Shown in pieces: positions 46,660 to 60,260 of a DNA stretch of 64,000 nucleotides. This DNA is from Dillenia suffruticosa (Eukaryota > Streptophyta > Magnoliopsida > Dilleniales > Dilleniaceae), in the NCBI GenBank assembly GCA_033439265.1, contig JAVTVX010000024.1, forward strand, positions 12,445,001-12,509,000, read 5' to 3'. The position numbers and the translations under genes are program-made. Each line of letters opens with the position of its first letter. Position 1 is the stretch's first letter. Under the pieces are notes generated by a model. That model did not search any database. It was not told the origin of the DNA and saw nothing but the letters and a program-made list of their open reading frames with translations.

Positions 46660-47480
46660 CATTACCACTTTTATGAATAATTTTTTTAAAATTTTTTGAG
46701 AAATGTTAGTTAAAAAAATGTTTTTATAATATTGTTTTAATGATATATTAGTTATTTATAATTGTTTTTGATGTGTCAAGATTTACGATTCTCGTATATT
46801 TGGATTGGAAGCTGTTGCTACTGTTGATATCTGAGCCTATCGGTGAATTATTATTTTGGTGATGAGAAATGTTTTAATTTGTACTGTAATGATTGGAATT
46901 TATGCAATTATGTTAATTTGTATATTTGTATTGTTTTTATTTCTATATTAGTTTATTTTTATTGTATTTAGTGGTTGATTTAATGATATTTCTGGATTTG
47001 TTAATTTTAATTTTTTTATATAAAATTGGAATCGAAAGTGTTGATAATTGATTAGGCGAAACATTATGTTAACAATAATCAGCAATTTATAGTAAATCTT
47101 ATTTTGATTAGTTAATAGATCAATGTTGTTAAATGTTCAATATTTTAAACTTTATTTGATTATATGATAATATTTAATGTTATTGTAATAATTTAGTTAA
47201 TTTGTTTGATATTAATTATGTTTATAATATTATTTGTTATTATATTAATTTTTTGTGAAATTAAGGTTAGTATTGTTGATGATGTTGAGTTTTGTGAAAT
47301 TAACGTTACTTTTATAATATTTAATTTATACTGTGAAATTAACATTAAATTTTTATGCAATTAACGTTATTATTTATTGTTATATCAACTTAGTTGGGAT
47401 TAATGATGATATTATTATTGATATTTTAGTAGTTTTTATTAATATTTAAAAAAATTTTAATTTAGAGACTGAAAAAATTC
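46660..47480. other. AT-rich region upstream of the transposase gene
   Basis: T-rich, no coding signal. It presumably holds the 5' region of the transposase gene. Confidence 0.5.
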
Positions 47481-47484
47481 AAAA

Positions 47485-50400
47485 AGAAATAAGTTGGATG
47501 TATAAAAAGAACTTATCTGATCGTCGGGATTTAATTGATGAGTTTATTTTTGGGTTGGAATAATTTTTAGATTTTGCTTGTAGTCATGTTGATTTTATGG
47601 ATGTGAATAAACTAAGGTGTCCGTGTATAAGGTGTCGTAATGGTAAATTTTTACACTGTGATAAATTTAGGGAACATATTTATAGAATTGGTTTTACCCC
47701 GAATTACTATAATTAGACATGTCATGGTGAACCGTTCGTTTCTGATGAGGAGTATGGACGAAACAGACAATTCTCAGTTAGTGAGGATCAGAGTTGTTAT
47801 GATCAATTGAATCCATATCATATGATGGTAATTGATGCAGCAGGTCCGAATTTTATTCCCGAACCAAGCGCTACAAGTTCTAGTTTTGCTCCAACATTTG
47901 AACATGGGTATACTAGTTATGCATCACCATTAGAGGAGGTAGAAGTACCAGGTGTTGATGAATATGTGAATAATGAATCATCTCTCCAATTTCAGGAAGT
48001 GTTAAGGGCTGCAGATGAACTTTTGTGGGTTGGTTGTGACAGCTACACTAAGCTATCTCTAACCACAAGACTGTTGAATGTCAAGGCAAAGCATAATGTG
48101 TCTGAGGATTGTTTTAATGATTTTGTTCAAGTTATTGGAAAAGTGTTGCCGTGTGATCACATTATGCCCAATGATTTTTATAGTATGAAAAAGCTGGGAA
48201 AGAATTAGGTCTTCCGGTGGAAAGAATTGATGTTTGTAGAGATGCTAATATGCTATATTGGAGAGATGATAAAGATGCAGACTTTTGTAAATTCTGTAAT
48301 CAATGTAGATACAAGAGTACTAGTAGGTCGGGTCGTAATCAGCGGCGTACATCATACAGACAAATGTTTTATTTGTCTTTAACTCCTAGGTTACAAAGGC
48401 TTTATGCATCTGAGACCACTGCTGAGCACATGACCTAGCATGCAAATCATGAAACAGAAGAGGGGTTAATGTGTCATCCTTCAGATGCAGAGGCGTGGAA
48501 ATATTTTAATAGAACATATCCTAAGTTTGCGAGAGAGACTCGAAATATTAGGTTAGGTCTTTGTGTTGTTGGGTTTGCTCCATTTGACAAATCAAGAAGA
48601 ACTTATTCTTGTTGGCCAGTTATCTTAACTCCGTATAATCTTTCACCCGGTATGTGTATGAAGACACCGTATATGTTTTTAACATTGGTCGTACCTGGCC
48701 CGCAATATCCAACGAAGTTAATAGATGTTTACATGCAACCATTGATTGCAGAGTTGAAACAACTATGGGATGAAGGTGTTCCTACATATGATGTTCATAC
48801 TAATCAGATGTTTGTAATGAAGGCTGCTATTCTTTGGATCATTAATGACTTTCCGGCTTATGGTATGTTATCGGGATGGAGTACCGTTGGGATTTAGGAT
48901 GTCCAATATATTTGGAGAGATCAAAGTCATTCAGATTGAAATATAGGAAGAAAGCGAGTTATTTTGATTGTTATAGACAATTTTTACCATTAACTCATAA
49001 ATTCAGAAGAAATAAAGAAGAATTCACTAAGAATAGAATTGAAAGAACACCTCTTCCATTGAGATTAACCGATGAACAAATTTGGCATAGAGTCCTTAAC
49101 TTTCCATCTGTTATTGAAGAGCCACATGGTATAACGTATGGCTATGGTCATTCGCATAAATGGACTAAACGGAGTATATTTTGGGATTTACCATATTAGA
49201 AGAGTCATTTGGTTAATCATAATCTCGATGTAATACATATCGAGAAGAATGTCTTTGATAATCTAATAAATACAGCGATGGATATCACTGGGAAAATGAA
49301 AGACAACTTGAATGCAAGAAAAGATATGTGACTCCTTTGTAAACGACCCACTCTTGATGTCGATGAAAGTTGTAGGGGACCAAAACCGAAGATAGTTTAT
49401 ACATTGAATAAGGATCAGAGACGGATTGTTTGTGAATGGTTGAAATCATTGAGGTTTCCTGATGGTTATGTCTCAAATCTTGGAAGATGTGTCGATTTGA
49501 AGGAATGTAAGTTGATTGGTTTGAAAAGTTATGATTGTCATATATTTATGGAAAGACTAATTCCTATTGCTTTTAAGGAACTCTTACCAAATTTTGTTTG
49601 GGTGCCATTACAGAGTTAAACATTTTCCTTTATGATATTTGCTCGACAGTATTAAGACATTCACACATGGAGATGTTAGAGAGAGAGATTCCAATCATTT
49701 TGTGTAATTTAGAAAGGATATTTCCACTGTCATTTTTTGATTTCATGGAACATCTTTTGGTTCACTTACTATATGAGGCGCAAGTTGGAGGTCCTGTCCA
49801 ATTTCGATGGATATATCCATTTGAAAGGTGAGTGTTTCATCTTTTATACTTCGTTATCAAGGCATATAAAATTACTAATTTCATTACATATAATTTTCTA
49901 ATACATTTTGTTTTATTACAATTAGATTCCTATATCATTTGAAGAAGAAAGTGAAAAATAAGGTAAGTGTTGAAACCTCTATTGTCAATACATACATTGT
50001 AGAGGAAGTAACAACATTTGCATCATATTATTTTGAGCCTCACATTCAGTGCAAGAGGCAGAGAGCGGGAAGAAATGATGAAGGTCTTATTGATCCCAAT
50101 TTGAAGTCATTCTCAATTTTTAACTACCTTGGTCGACCAAGTTGACCATGTAACCGTAGATACTTAACTGGTCAAGAATGGTGGGCAACCCATACATATA
50201 TTTTACTGAACTGTCCAGAAGTGATGTCATATTTCGAGTTAATATATATTTTCTATTTTATGTATTTCTTATGTCGTAAATTGTTTGTGTTATTTTCTTT
50301 GATGGTAGGATTTTCCAAAACGTATATTATGAACTTTCGACACATGAGTTTGATCGTTTCTACAATGAAAAATTTGGACCATGGTTCAAAAAATATGTAA

Positions 50401-51231
50401 GTAGACTATAAATTATTTAAATATTTTCTTTAAAACATATTAACATATTTATTTGACTTTAGGTCCATGATAATCAAGTTCAAGTTGAGCAAATATTGTT
50501 AATTCATCTGTCATGAGGTTCAAAATCAATGGTACGAACTTGACCAGCATATTTTATAAATGGGTATAATTTTCATATTGAAAAATATGGAATGGAGAAA
50601 ACGACAATGAATAGTGGGGTTTGTATTCAGTCATCCAATGATGGTGGATGTCAAAATGATTTTTATGGTTTGTGGATGAAATCGTAGAGGTAGAGTACCC
50701 TGGTCTAGAATTATGGGTTGTTTTATTTATGTGTCGCTGGTTTGACCTTGTCAAAGGGATGAAAGTGCATCCATAGTTTAATTTGGTTGAAATAAATCAT
50801 AAGAAATTGCATAAAAGATATGAACCATTTGTGTTGGCACAATAAGCGATTCAAATTTTTATGCTTCATATCCTAGTTTGAAACGTGACAAAATTGATTG
50901 GTGGGCTGTTTATCAAACAAAAGCATGGAAAAAAATTGAGGAACATTGGGAAGACATAGCATATCTATAAGAGGAAGTTGCCAATACATTTCAGACCAAG
51001 GAATATAATATTCCAATGTTACGAGATCCCAACAGAGTAGTGATAGATATGGATACAAGTGAAATTCATAAAGAAGACGATGAAGAATCTAATTTTGAGA
51101 CAGATGATGAGGATGAGGATGAGGATGAGGATGGGGATGAGGATGAGGATGTAAATGATAATGATGTTGAAGAGTCTAATTTTGAGACACATGATGAGGA
51201 TAATGATGACAATGAGGATTTTGATTTTTGA
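47485..51231 (+). pseudogene. CACTA transposase (TNP2/TNPD type), decayed
   Basis: Order of domains: transposase-associated domain with RCPCIRCRN near 47620; tnp2 core at 48217-49200 (VCRDANMLYWRDD, then RCHPSDAEAW-like at 48470, then MLSGWSTVG at 48865); the family motif HIEKNVFDN at about 49240; DUF4218-like part at 49540-50140 with an intron 49828-49925; DUF4216-like part at about 50560-50800; and an Asp/Glu-rich tail to the stop at 51229-51231. Breaks include in-frame stops at 47562, 48436, 49197 and 49328 and frameshifts near 48205 and 48890. Several stops are Trp codons changed to TAG. In living relatives it cuts and pastes the element. Confidence 0.88.
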
Positions 51232-51493
51232 TGATGGATAAGTTTGTTCTCTTAATATAATAAAAATCAGATATTTATCTATTTACGGTCTCAATCTTAA
51301 ATTTATATATTTGATTTGTTAATGTACTATCTTTTTTTCTATAGCTCATTAGAGAAGATTTCTTAACATATTGGTGCCTTATTTTGTCGCATTTAATTTG
51401 TCAAATTAAATATGGTAAGTTTATTCATGTTCTTCATTATGCATCTGATGAACATGAAATTTTTATTTTTTTTATTTTTGTTAATAATATATT

Positions 51494-53384
51494 ATGGTTG
51501 ATAGTTTTGACGTGACGGCCATAAATGAAATTCTGATAGAAGATCACGTTCTTTATTATCGCAGTCTGCTTCGGCACCTTCGCAATCCCATTCCCTTGTC
51601 GGCAATGTACCTTCGGCTCTCCTTTCTGTTGCAGGCCCTTCGTATTCTCAACAAATGGCTAGTAATGTACCTTCGCCAATCCCTTCGGTGGAACACTCAT
51701 ATGCAGATAGAGAAGACAATCGAGAGTTGATAGCCCCTTACGAAGATTCATAAGTACTAAATTTTAAAATTTCAGATGTATTATTTCTTTTATTTATAAA
51801 ACAAATTATTCTTTTAACTATATTGTTTATTTAACATTGTTTGTTTGAAACTTTATGATAGATTTACAAATTCTGTACATGTTATTCACGAGTTTAATAG
51901 AATAGTGAATAACCATTGGGGAGGGTCTTCGATGACTTATACAAGCACTCCGGAAGAAACAAAAGAACTATGGTGGAGCGAGTTCAACGTAAGTTTTCCC
52001 AATCAATTTATATATGAAATTAAGTTCATAACTTTATAATCAATTGGTTTTTTTCCATTGTAGCGACTATTCACTTGGGACGAGACTGAAGAGTTGGAAG
52101 TAAGAAAGATTTTCAAGAAAAAATGTGGCGATCACATCTGACACGTTCTAAATCATACAAAGAGACACGGAAAAAAGCCAAACTACATCACCGAGCAAAA
52201 TTGGGGCATGATTGTGAATTTTTGGGAATCAGAGGATAGCAAACGAAGGAGTGAGCAGAATAAAAAAAATCGAGCTTATAATTCAGGAGAATTGTCTGTG
52301 ACATATGCGGGAGGCTCGATCAATATCGGTGAACATAGAAATAATTTGGTAATTTTATACAAACACTAATTTTTTAATATAATTTAAACTATTGCATTAT
52401 TTCTAACAGTGTTTTTTTTATTTTAGGCTAAGGAAACAGGGACCGAGCTTTCATTCATAGATACTTTCATGAGCACTCAGAAAAAAGACAAGACTTGGAG
52501 CAGGGAGAGAGCTAGAGCATTTAAGGTTTGTAATTTCAAAACTTCCAATTATTTAATGAACATTTTCAATGTTGATTTGAACATATTATGTTGAACATAT
52601 CATAACAACAATGTAGGAAGATGAATTTATTAGGTTAGTCTCTGCCAAGTTTATTTTTATTGCTGAGTTGATTCTTTGATTTCTAATAAATTACTTGATA
52701 GAGATTCTCTATTTTTTTCCTTAAATTTTAACTTATTCAATGTTAATATGAATGTTTACAATTTAGATTCTATATAGTCTCATGATTTATGTTACAAATT
52801 TTTTTATTTTCCTTTATATATATATATATCTAATCAAGATTATATGTGCTTGTATTATATTGTTATTGTAAATTTATTTTAATTTTTTCATGACAATATA
52901 GGAGAAATATAATGAGCTATCACGCAGAAGTTCGAGTGCTAGTGATACTGCTGGCGGATCTGAGCCATTTGTTGATAACATGAAAACATGGCTCGAGGTG
53001 ACTGGTGGACCAAAAGGGGGTAAAGTAGTTGGGCTAGGTTCTTTGAGCAGAACTTACAAAATCGCTGGTTCATCTTCTTCCACCCCACCAGCAGTCAGGG
53101 CAGAAATAAATTAATTGAATCAAGAGGTGAGCAATTTGAAGGAGTTACTACTGCAAAGAGATCAGGAATTCAATGAACTTCAAGCAAAGTACACGCAAGA
53201 AATAAACGAGTTCCGCACGCAGCAAATGTTAATCATGCAGCATCTTTAGTTAGTCTCCACTCCATGTCAGATTTCCGCTTCTATTTCTCCTCCTGATAAT
53301 GCTTGCAATGGTGATGAAGGTGATGATTTCTTCAATGATGATGATAATGATGATGATGATGATGGTGGAGGTCGTGCTTGAAAT
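51494..53384 (+). pseudogene. Second CACTA gene (Ptta/En/Spm, Transposase_24-like), decayed
   Basis: Exon-like blocks: about 51494-51750; 51863-51988 (FNRIVNNHWGGSSMTYTSTP); 52064-52347 (GKKPNYITEQNWGMIVNFWE); 52427-52525; and 52904-53384. The last includes a coiled-coil-like run (ELLLQRDQEFNELQAKY) and an acidic end. This is the plant transposase Ptta/En/Spm family, the probable TNPA-like DNA-binding partner. In-frame stops are present at 52140 and in the last block. Confidence 0.75.
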
Positions 53385-53689
53385 TGTGTACTGTTATTTG
53401 ACTGTTATATTTTGATACTCGTTACATTGATTTTTTTGGTTATGTATGGTTTTTGTTATTTTAACATTTAGACTTGATGTTGCTTTTATCTTTGATATTA
53501 CTATTATGATTTCTTGTTGAATTTTTAACTTATTGATTTTATTGAATAGTTAGTTATATTGATGAGTATAGATGGATGAAATTTGATATAAAAAATGATT
53601 TGGATGATTAATTGTTGATGGGGTTAGATGAATAGGTATAAATACAAGTTATATAGAGAAAAATGATTCAAATATGCCAATAAAATTTA

Positions 53690-54400
53690 TATTTGTCGCA
53701 AAATACATATTCGTCACAAAATTTGTCCCAGAAAACTATGCACATCGCAAATTTCATTACTAAAATTGATTTGTAAATTTTGATTAACGATAAATTTTGT
53801 AAGAAAAAATATTAATCACAAATTTGTGACAAATTTTGTGATGAATTTTTTTTCGTTCCTAATTTGCCACGAGTTGCATTTCGTTGCAAAAATTCCGACG
53901 AAAAAACTATTCGTCGCAAATTTGAGACGAAAATTAGATTCGTGGCGAATATACGAAAAAAATATTTTGTGACAAATTTGCGATGGATTATTTTTCGTTG
54001 GTAATTTGTGACGAATAACTTATTCGTTGCAAAATTTGCAACAAATATTTTTTCATCACAACATTTGCGACTAAAATGTTATTCATCACAAATTTGCAAC
54101 AAATAAAATTTTCGTCGTAAATTTTGCAACGAAAATTTTATTTATTATAAATTTGCGATGAGAATTTTATTTGCTGCAAATTTGCGACGAATAAAATTTT
54201 CCTTGTTAAATTTGTCGCATATTTGTAACGAATTTTGTAACAAAAAATATTTGTTGGAAATTTTTGCGATGATTAATTAATTTTTTGTCCCAAATTTTGT
54301 GACTACTTATTAGCAATGAAAAAAATTTGTTACAAAATTCGTCGCAAATTTGTTTTGAGATGAATTTTTCTTGCAAATTTGTCGTAAATTTTGTCGAAAA
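53690..54400. repeat. Right subterminal repeat array of the CACTA element
   Basis: Many copies, in both orientations, of a word centred on TTTGCGACGAA / TTCGTCGCAAA. The word differs from that of the left array. Confidence 0.85.
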
Positions 54401-54419
54401 TTGATGTTTTTTTGTAGTG

Positions 54420-55130
54420 ATAATATAAGAGAATAAATGGATCATTCTCAAGAATTTCATACTAAAATTACTTAAAATGTGGAGAGCTAAGCAGATAGAG
54501 ATTAAGATGAAAAAATCATTGTTTTTAAAGATAAATGGCTCTACATCACATGCTGTTAGGAGATTTGGTCCACTAATAGACTTTCAGTTGGAATATTCAA
54601 TATGCTTACTTGCATGTATATGGAAGAAAAGAAAGAGAAAGAAAAGAAGGAATGAATTAATGTATCTTTTTTTTCCGTTCTTTGTTACATAGTTGTGTAC
54701 TATGATTATTTATAGTAGAAACCTTTCCACATGTGTAGTAGACCACTTTTTTATTATATGTATGTATTTAGAATGTGAATGTCTTCAATATTTTAAAAGT
54801 GATGCATATCTATGTGTTTATACATGTATGTTAAAAGGATATATTCTTGTTTTGCATGATTTTAAATATGTGAAATATTTAAGCGGGATATTTTAGATTG
54901 GAAGAATTTAAATAATTCTCACCTAAAATCTATTGAATTTTATTACTTTAAAAATTAAATTTATGGTAATCAAATATTTGGATCATGGATGACGATTGAG
55001 ACATTAGTGAATTTTTGAGTTTATACCTTGTATTCGTTTATCATAAATATTGATTTTAAATACAAAATGGTACTCATTATATGAGCTTGAATACTCACAA
55101 TTACCTCTCTTTGGAAATGCAAACCATAGT
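54420..55130. other. Unassigned stretch between CACTA and copia C
   Basis: AT-rich, with short open frames only. By position it may be LTR/leader of copia C, but no matching 3' copy was found by eye. Confidence 0.35.
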
Positions 55131-57600
55131 ATCAAAATCCATAATAGTAGACCTTAACAAAGGTAAAAAGTTCAATGGATAAGATATGGTGTGTGCTGGA
55201 AGAGTAAGATGTCTTAGAGGGCATCAACCGTATCATATAAGACCTTGGAGTTGGAAACACTGCTTAGCAGGGAAGAGATCTAAAAGCTTACCAGGCGTGG
55301 AAAAAAAAAGATTCCACTACACATGGTATCCTGGTAAATTCTGTTATTGATGATCTCATTCACAAATGTGAACAATTCCCTACTTCTCATGACATATGGA
55401 TGTACCATAGAGAGAAGTATGGAGGTACTAGTGTGACGCGTTTGAGGCAATTGATAATCAAATTTGACACGTATAAAAAGAAAACTAATCACAGTATCAA
55501 ATAACATCTGAGGACCATGTCAAACATGATTAGGGAATTGAAATCAGTTGGTCACATTCTCTCTAATGAGTAGCAGGTTTAGGCTTTAATCTGATCCCTT
55601 CCAAATCAGTAGGGGCACCTGAAAATCAATTTGACTCGTAATGATAGTATTAGGACTTATTGCTCACCATGTGGAACTCGAAAATGAGCGGCTTAGTGCC
55701 GCAAGATCAATTTCTAGTACCTTGTAGCTGAGTCTAGTTCCCAGAAAATTTTGGACTTTAAGTGCAAAAGGAATAAGAATGAAGGCAAGAAAGGGAACGA
55801 AGCTGAAGGAGGGTTCAAAAAGAACAACTCTAGTTGCAAGAACAAACATAAGCGATTTTGGAAGAAGAAGGAAAAGAGTAAGTTGAAGTGCTACAATTAC
55901 AAAACTTTTGGTCATTTTGCTAGAGCATGCCCTGAGCCGAAAAGCTTGGTATGCTTCTCTAAGTGTTATAAATATCTCTAGTACTGTTTTACTTTCTGAA
56001 TCTTATCCTGTGTGGATTATAAACTCTGGAGCAATAGACCATGTGACAAAAAATTAGAAACGTTCGTAAATTTTTGTCGAGTTCCTCCTAGTACAAGATG
56101 GATATACGTGGGGAACAATACGAGAGTAGAGGTTAAAGAGATTGACACTTGCAAACTAGAGTTACGAAATGTCCAAACCCTAATCTTGCATGATGTTCTT
56201 TATACACCGAAGAGTTGACAAAATTTAGTTTTTGTTGTTGTTATTCTTAGACTTGGTTATGATTTGAATTTTTCTCGTAAAAGGGTTTACATCTATTATA
56301 ATGGTGTATATTATGGTTCTGGAAATCTCACTGATGACTTTATTACTTTGGATTATGACGAACAAATATTTAACTGTTATATTAATCATTATATTTCGTT
56401 AAATGTTTGTTCTTCTAGTGATGTTAATGTTGATGACAAAATATGGTTGCTAGACTTGGTCACATTGGGCAGATAGGATAAATCAACTGATGAAAGTAGG
56501 ACTATTGGGTTCGCTTACTAAATTTGATTCACCGAATTGTGAATATTGTCTTGCTAGGAAGATGGATCGAAAACAATTTGAAAAGGCCATAAGGGCTAAA
56601 TTTTCATTGCAATTGGTTCACTCTAACATTTGTGATCCAATAAATGTGAAGACTTGACATGGAGCATCGTATTTCATTACATTTATAAATGATTTTACAC
56701 GATTTGGTTATATCATTTGATTTCTCAAAAGTCTGAAATACTTAAGTATTTTAGACATTATATGAATGAAGTGGAGAATCAAATGGACAGAACAATTAAA
56801 ATCTTGAGAACGGATCAAGAACGTAAATATCTATCAGATCAATTCAAGAATCTATATAGTGAAAAAGGAATAATTAGATAATTAACTATTCCTCATATAC
56901 ATCAACAGAATGTGGTTGCTAAGAAGAGGAATATAAAATTTTTTGATATGACGAGATTCGTGATGGCGCAAGCTAACTTGTCAATTTCCTTTTGGAGAGA
57001 TGTTTTCTTAACTATGGCCTATATTTTGAATACCAACATACCATATAAATTTTGGACCGGTAGAAAATCGAGTCTGAATGGTTTCAGACCTTGGGAATCG
57101 GCAGCTTATATTCATGATTCTTTTAATTAATTTGAAAAGTTTAATCCTTGAGGAAAGAAAAGTATCTTTATTAGATATTCTGATAAGTCAAAAGACTATA
57201 TATTCATCGGTGAACACAATGATGATACTGTAACAGAAATTGAATCAAGAAATGTAACATTTCTAGAAGATGATTTTCTTAGCAGAGGTGAAATAGCGAA
57301 AGGAGAGTCTTTGTTTGAATTAAATAATTCAAATTATGGATTTATGCTAGATGGATCAAGGAAACAGTGAGAAATTAAATTATTAGATGACCCTAATAGG
57401 AGGGATTCAAGTTCTAATGATCCAACCGAATTATCAATTTGAAAAAGTGTTAGGAAAGGTATGCCCAAACGTTATTACAAAATTGCAGGGCATGCTTTTA
57501 TCATTTCTCTATAGAATGAGGATGAGCCTAAAAATGTGAATAAGGTTTTTTCTTGTCCTACCAAGGATGAGTGGGTAAAAGCAATGAAAGAAGAAATGGA

Positions 57601-57806
57601 GTCGATGGAATCCAACCATATTTGGGAACTCGTTGATCTTTCACCTGAGTACAAACTTATTGGGAAGAAGTAGGTTCTCAAAGTTAAATGTAAGGTCGAT
57701 GAAGTCGATGGAATCCAACCATGTTTGGGAACTGGTTGTTCTTCCACCTGGGTACAAACCTATTGGGAAAAAGTGGGTTTTCAAAGTTAAATGTAAGGTT
57801 GATTGA
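57601..57806. repeat. 103-bp tandem duplication inside copia C RT
   Basis: Copies 57601-57703 and 57704-57806 both start GTCGATGGAATCCAACCAT and include AAAGTTAAATGTAAGGT. The period is not a multiple of three, so it shifts the frame. Confidence 0.88.
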
Positions 57807-58560
57807 ACAATTGAGAGGTACAAATCTCGATTGATGGTAAAAGGTTATACCCAATAAGAAGGTATTGATTATGAAAAAATATTTTTACCAATAATGAGAT
57901 TTGCCTCTATTTGCTTATTGTTGGCTATTGTAGCCAATTTAGATTTAGAATTTTACCAGATGGACATGAAAATTGCTTTTCTCAATGGAGAAATTAAAGA
58001 AGAAATCTACATGGAACAACAAATAGGTTTTATAGTTAAAGACCAAGAAAACAAAACTTATAAATTGAATGGATTAATTTATGGCTTTAGGCAGTCTCAA
58101 GACAATGATATTTGAGATTTCACAAAGGTGTAATATCTTATGAGTTCATGATGATAGACGAAAACTATTGTATTTATGTGAATAAATACAATAACAATTT
58201 TGTAATTCTATCTCTATACGTTGATAATATATTATTAGTCGGAAACAATAAGGAGTATGTCTGAGTATCAAGAATTGATTGTCATCAAATTTTGAGATGA
58301 AAGACATGGGTGAGGCAGAATATATACTGGGTATCAAGATCTATAGAAATCGTTTCAAAAGATTATTAGTATTGCCTCAAGAATTTTATATTAAAAAGAT
58401 TCAGGAACGATTTAGGATGGACAACTATAAACCCATTGAGACTCTTATGACTAAAGGCGAAAATTTAAGCCTAGCGATGTGACCAAAAACTTAAGAACAA
58501 AAACATGAGATGTTAAAAGTGCTGTATTCTAGTGCTGTTGGGAGTTTAATGTACGTTATG

Positions 58561-59693
58561 CACTACTAGAAAATGGACTTTCAGCGACAGAAAATTACCG
58601 ACGGATTTTTTTCCATAGGTAATATTGACGGAATTACGACATATTATCGACATAAATTTTACCGACGGATTAGCAACGGATTTTTTATAATTTTATAATT
58701 TTAAGTTTTTTTTTTTAAATTTTTTTGTAAAATAATCAGCGATGGATTACCGACTAAAATTTTAACAATGGATTACCGATGGAAATTTTACCGATGGATT
58801 AGCAATTGATTTTTTAAATTTTTAAATTTTTAAATTTTAAATTTTTAAATTTTTTGTAAATCTATTGCCGACGGATTACCGACAGATTAGCGATAAAAAA
58901 TTAGCAATGGATTACCAACGAAAAAATTAGCGACGGTTTATCGTTGAAAAAATTAGCGACAGATTTATTTAATTTATTTAATTTTAATTTAATTTTAATT
59001 TAATTTTAATTTAATTTTAATTTTTTAAATTTGTTTAATTTAATTAATATATATTTTTTATTTTATTTTGTAGAAGGATAATATTATTTTATTTTTTAAA
59101 TTTTTTATTTTTTTATTTTAAGCTAAAATAAAATAATTTTATTACTTTATAATAAATTGTAATTTTATATAATTTTATTGTTTTATAATAAATTATAATT
59201 TTATATAATTTTATTATTATTAAAAAATTATATTTTTATATTATTTTATTATTATTAAAAAATATGAGATAAAGATAATAAGTAAAAAAAAAAAGTAATA
59301 TGGTTAGATACGAAGGATGGCTTGGTGGTTGTGTTGCTCATGGAATTTCTTTTGTTCCCGGGTTCAAAGGTGGCTGGAGGTGCTTTTCCACAAATTAAAG
59401 GATGTGGGTAGGTGGGCTGGCGGGTTAGGCCGTGGGTCTGCGGGGGCTGCCTGGAGCACATTTCTTTTTTTGAGAGACCTAGTCCTTCGCTGATTTTTTT
59501 ATTTATTTAGCGACGTATTTTTTCCGTTGCTAATCCGTCTATGATATTCGCGACAGTAAAAAATCAGTTGCTAAAATTTAGCGGATTCACTATCAGTGAC
59601 GGAAAAAATCCGTCGCTGATACCCTTCAGCGATCGAAAATGGACTTTCGACGACGGATTTTTTCTGTCGCTGAAAGTTCTTTTTCTAGTAGTG
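58561..59693. mobile_element. Non-autonomous CACTA element, 1133 bp, inside copia C
   Basis: It starts CACTACTAGAAAATGGACTT and ends with the complement of CACTACTAGAAAAAGAACTT. It is flanked on both sides by ATG (58558-58560 and 59694-59696), a perfect 3-base target duplication. Removing it and one ATG restores a continuous RT reading across the site. Subterminal words TTACCGACGG and AGCGACGG repeat at both ends. It encodes no transposase. Confidence 0.95.
59328..59385 (+). other. tRNA-like module in the small CACTA (3)
   Basis: TGGCTTGGTGG (box A-like) and CGGGTTCAAAGG (partial box B) are about 32 bases apart, followed by a G-rich stretch to about 59458. The box A part resembles module 1 in the large CACTA. 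Confidence 0.4.
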
Positions 59694-60260
59694 ATGATGT
59701 GTACTCATCCTAACCTCTACTATGCTGTGGGTTTGGTCAGTAGGTATCAATTCAATCTATGTAGGGATCATTGTATTATTGTAAAGAAGATCTTGCGATA
59801 GCTGAAAGGAACTGCAAACTATCCCATTTGTTATGAAGGAAATGATTTGTCATTGAGTGGATACATAGATACTGATTGCGGTGGTAATTTAGATAAATAT
59901 AAGTCCACCTCATATTACGTTTTCTTGCTGAATAAAGGTGTTGTCTCTTGAAGAAGCAAGAAACAAACATGTCTATCACTATCCATAATGGAAGTAGAGT
60001 TTGTGACTTGTGATTCTGCAGTTCAAGAATGTGTTTAGTTAAAAAGGTTTTTATAATATTTAGGGATCGTAAGCAATTTAGTGGAAGTTGTGACAATTTA
60101 TTGTGATAGTTAATCAGTTATCACTTACACGAAAGACCAAAAATATCATATAAGAACCAAACACATAGATACAAAGTTCAACTTTATTCGAGACATTGTT
60201 GAAAAGAGGGAGATGATGTTTACATATATGTCTACACATTTGATAGTGGTTAATCCGTTC

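Larger units (their letters stand above)
44894..54419. mobile_element. CACTA (En/Spm) DNA transposon, complete ends, 9.5 kb
   Basis: Both ends carry the inverted repeat CACTACAAAAAAACA (44894 onward, and its complement ending at 54419). The flanking triplets are AAA and ATA, close to a 3-base duplication. Subterminal blocks are packed with short repeats on each side. Inside are a TNP2-type transposase gene and a second gene, both + strand, plus GC-rich islands in the left arm. Coding regions are broken, so it is not autonomous now. Confidence 0.92.
55130..60260 (+). mobile_element. Ty1/copia element C, decayed, interrupted by a CACTA
   Basis: The + strand order is complete. Gag spans about 55140-55930 (RLRQLIIKFDTYKKKTNHS at 55440; knuckle at 55889-55930 with its second Cys changed to Tyr). 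A protease box SGAIDHVT follows near 56027, then pre-integrase and integrase (56230-57130), RT (about 57500-58560 with LYVDNILLVG near 58215, Asp-Asp changed to Asp-Asn, continuing after the insertion at 59694) and RNase H with KYHIRTKHIDTKFNF near 60140. Stops occur in every domain. LTRs were not identified. Confidence 0.85.

Noticed and set aside
45245-46680. Several overlapping ORFs rich in Ala, Arg, Gly and Pro on both strands
   Set aside because: They arise from the GC-rich islands, where stop codons are rare; both strands and several frames are open at once.
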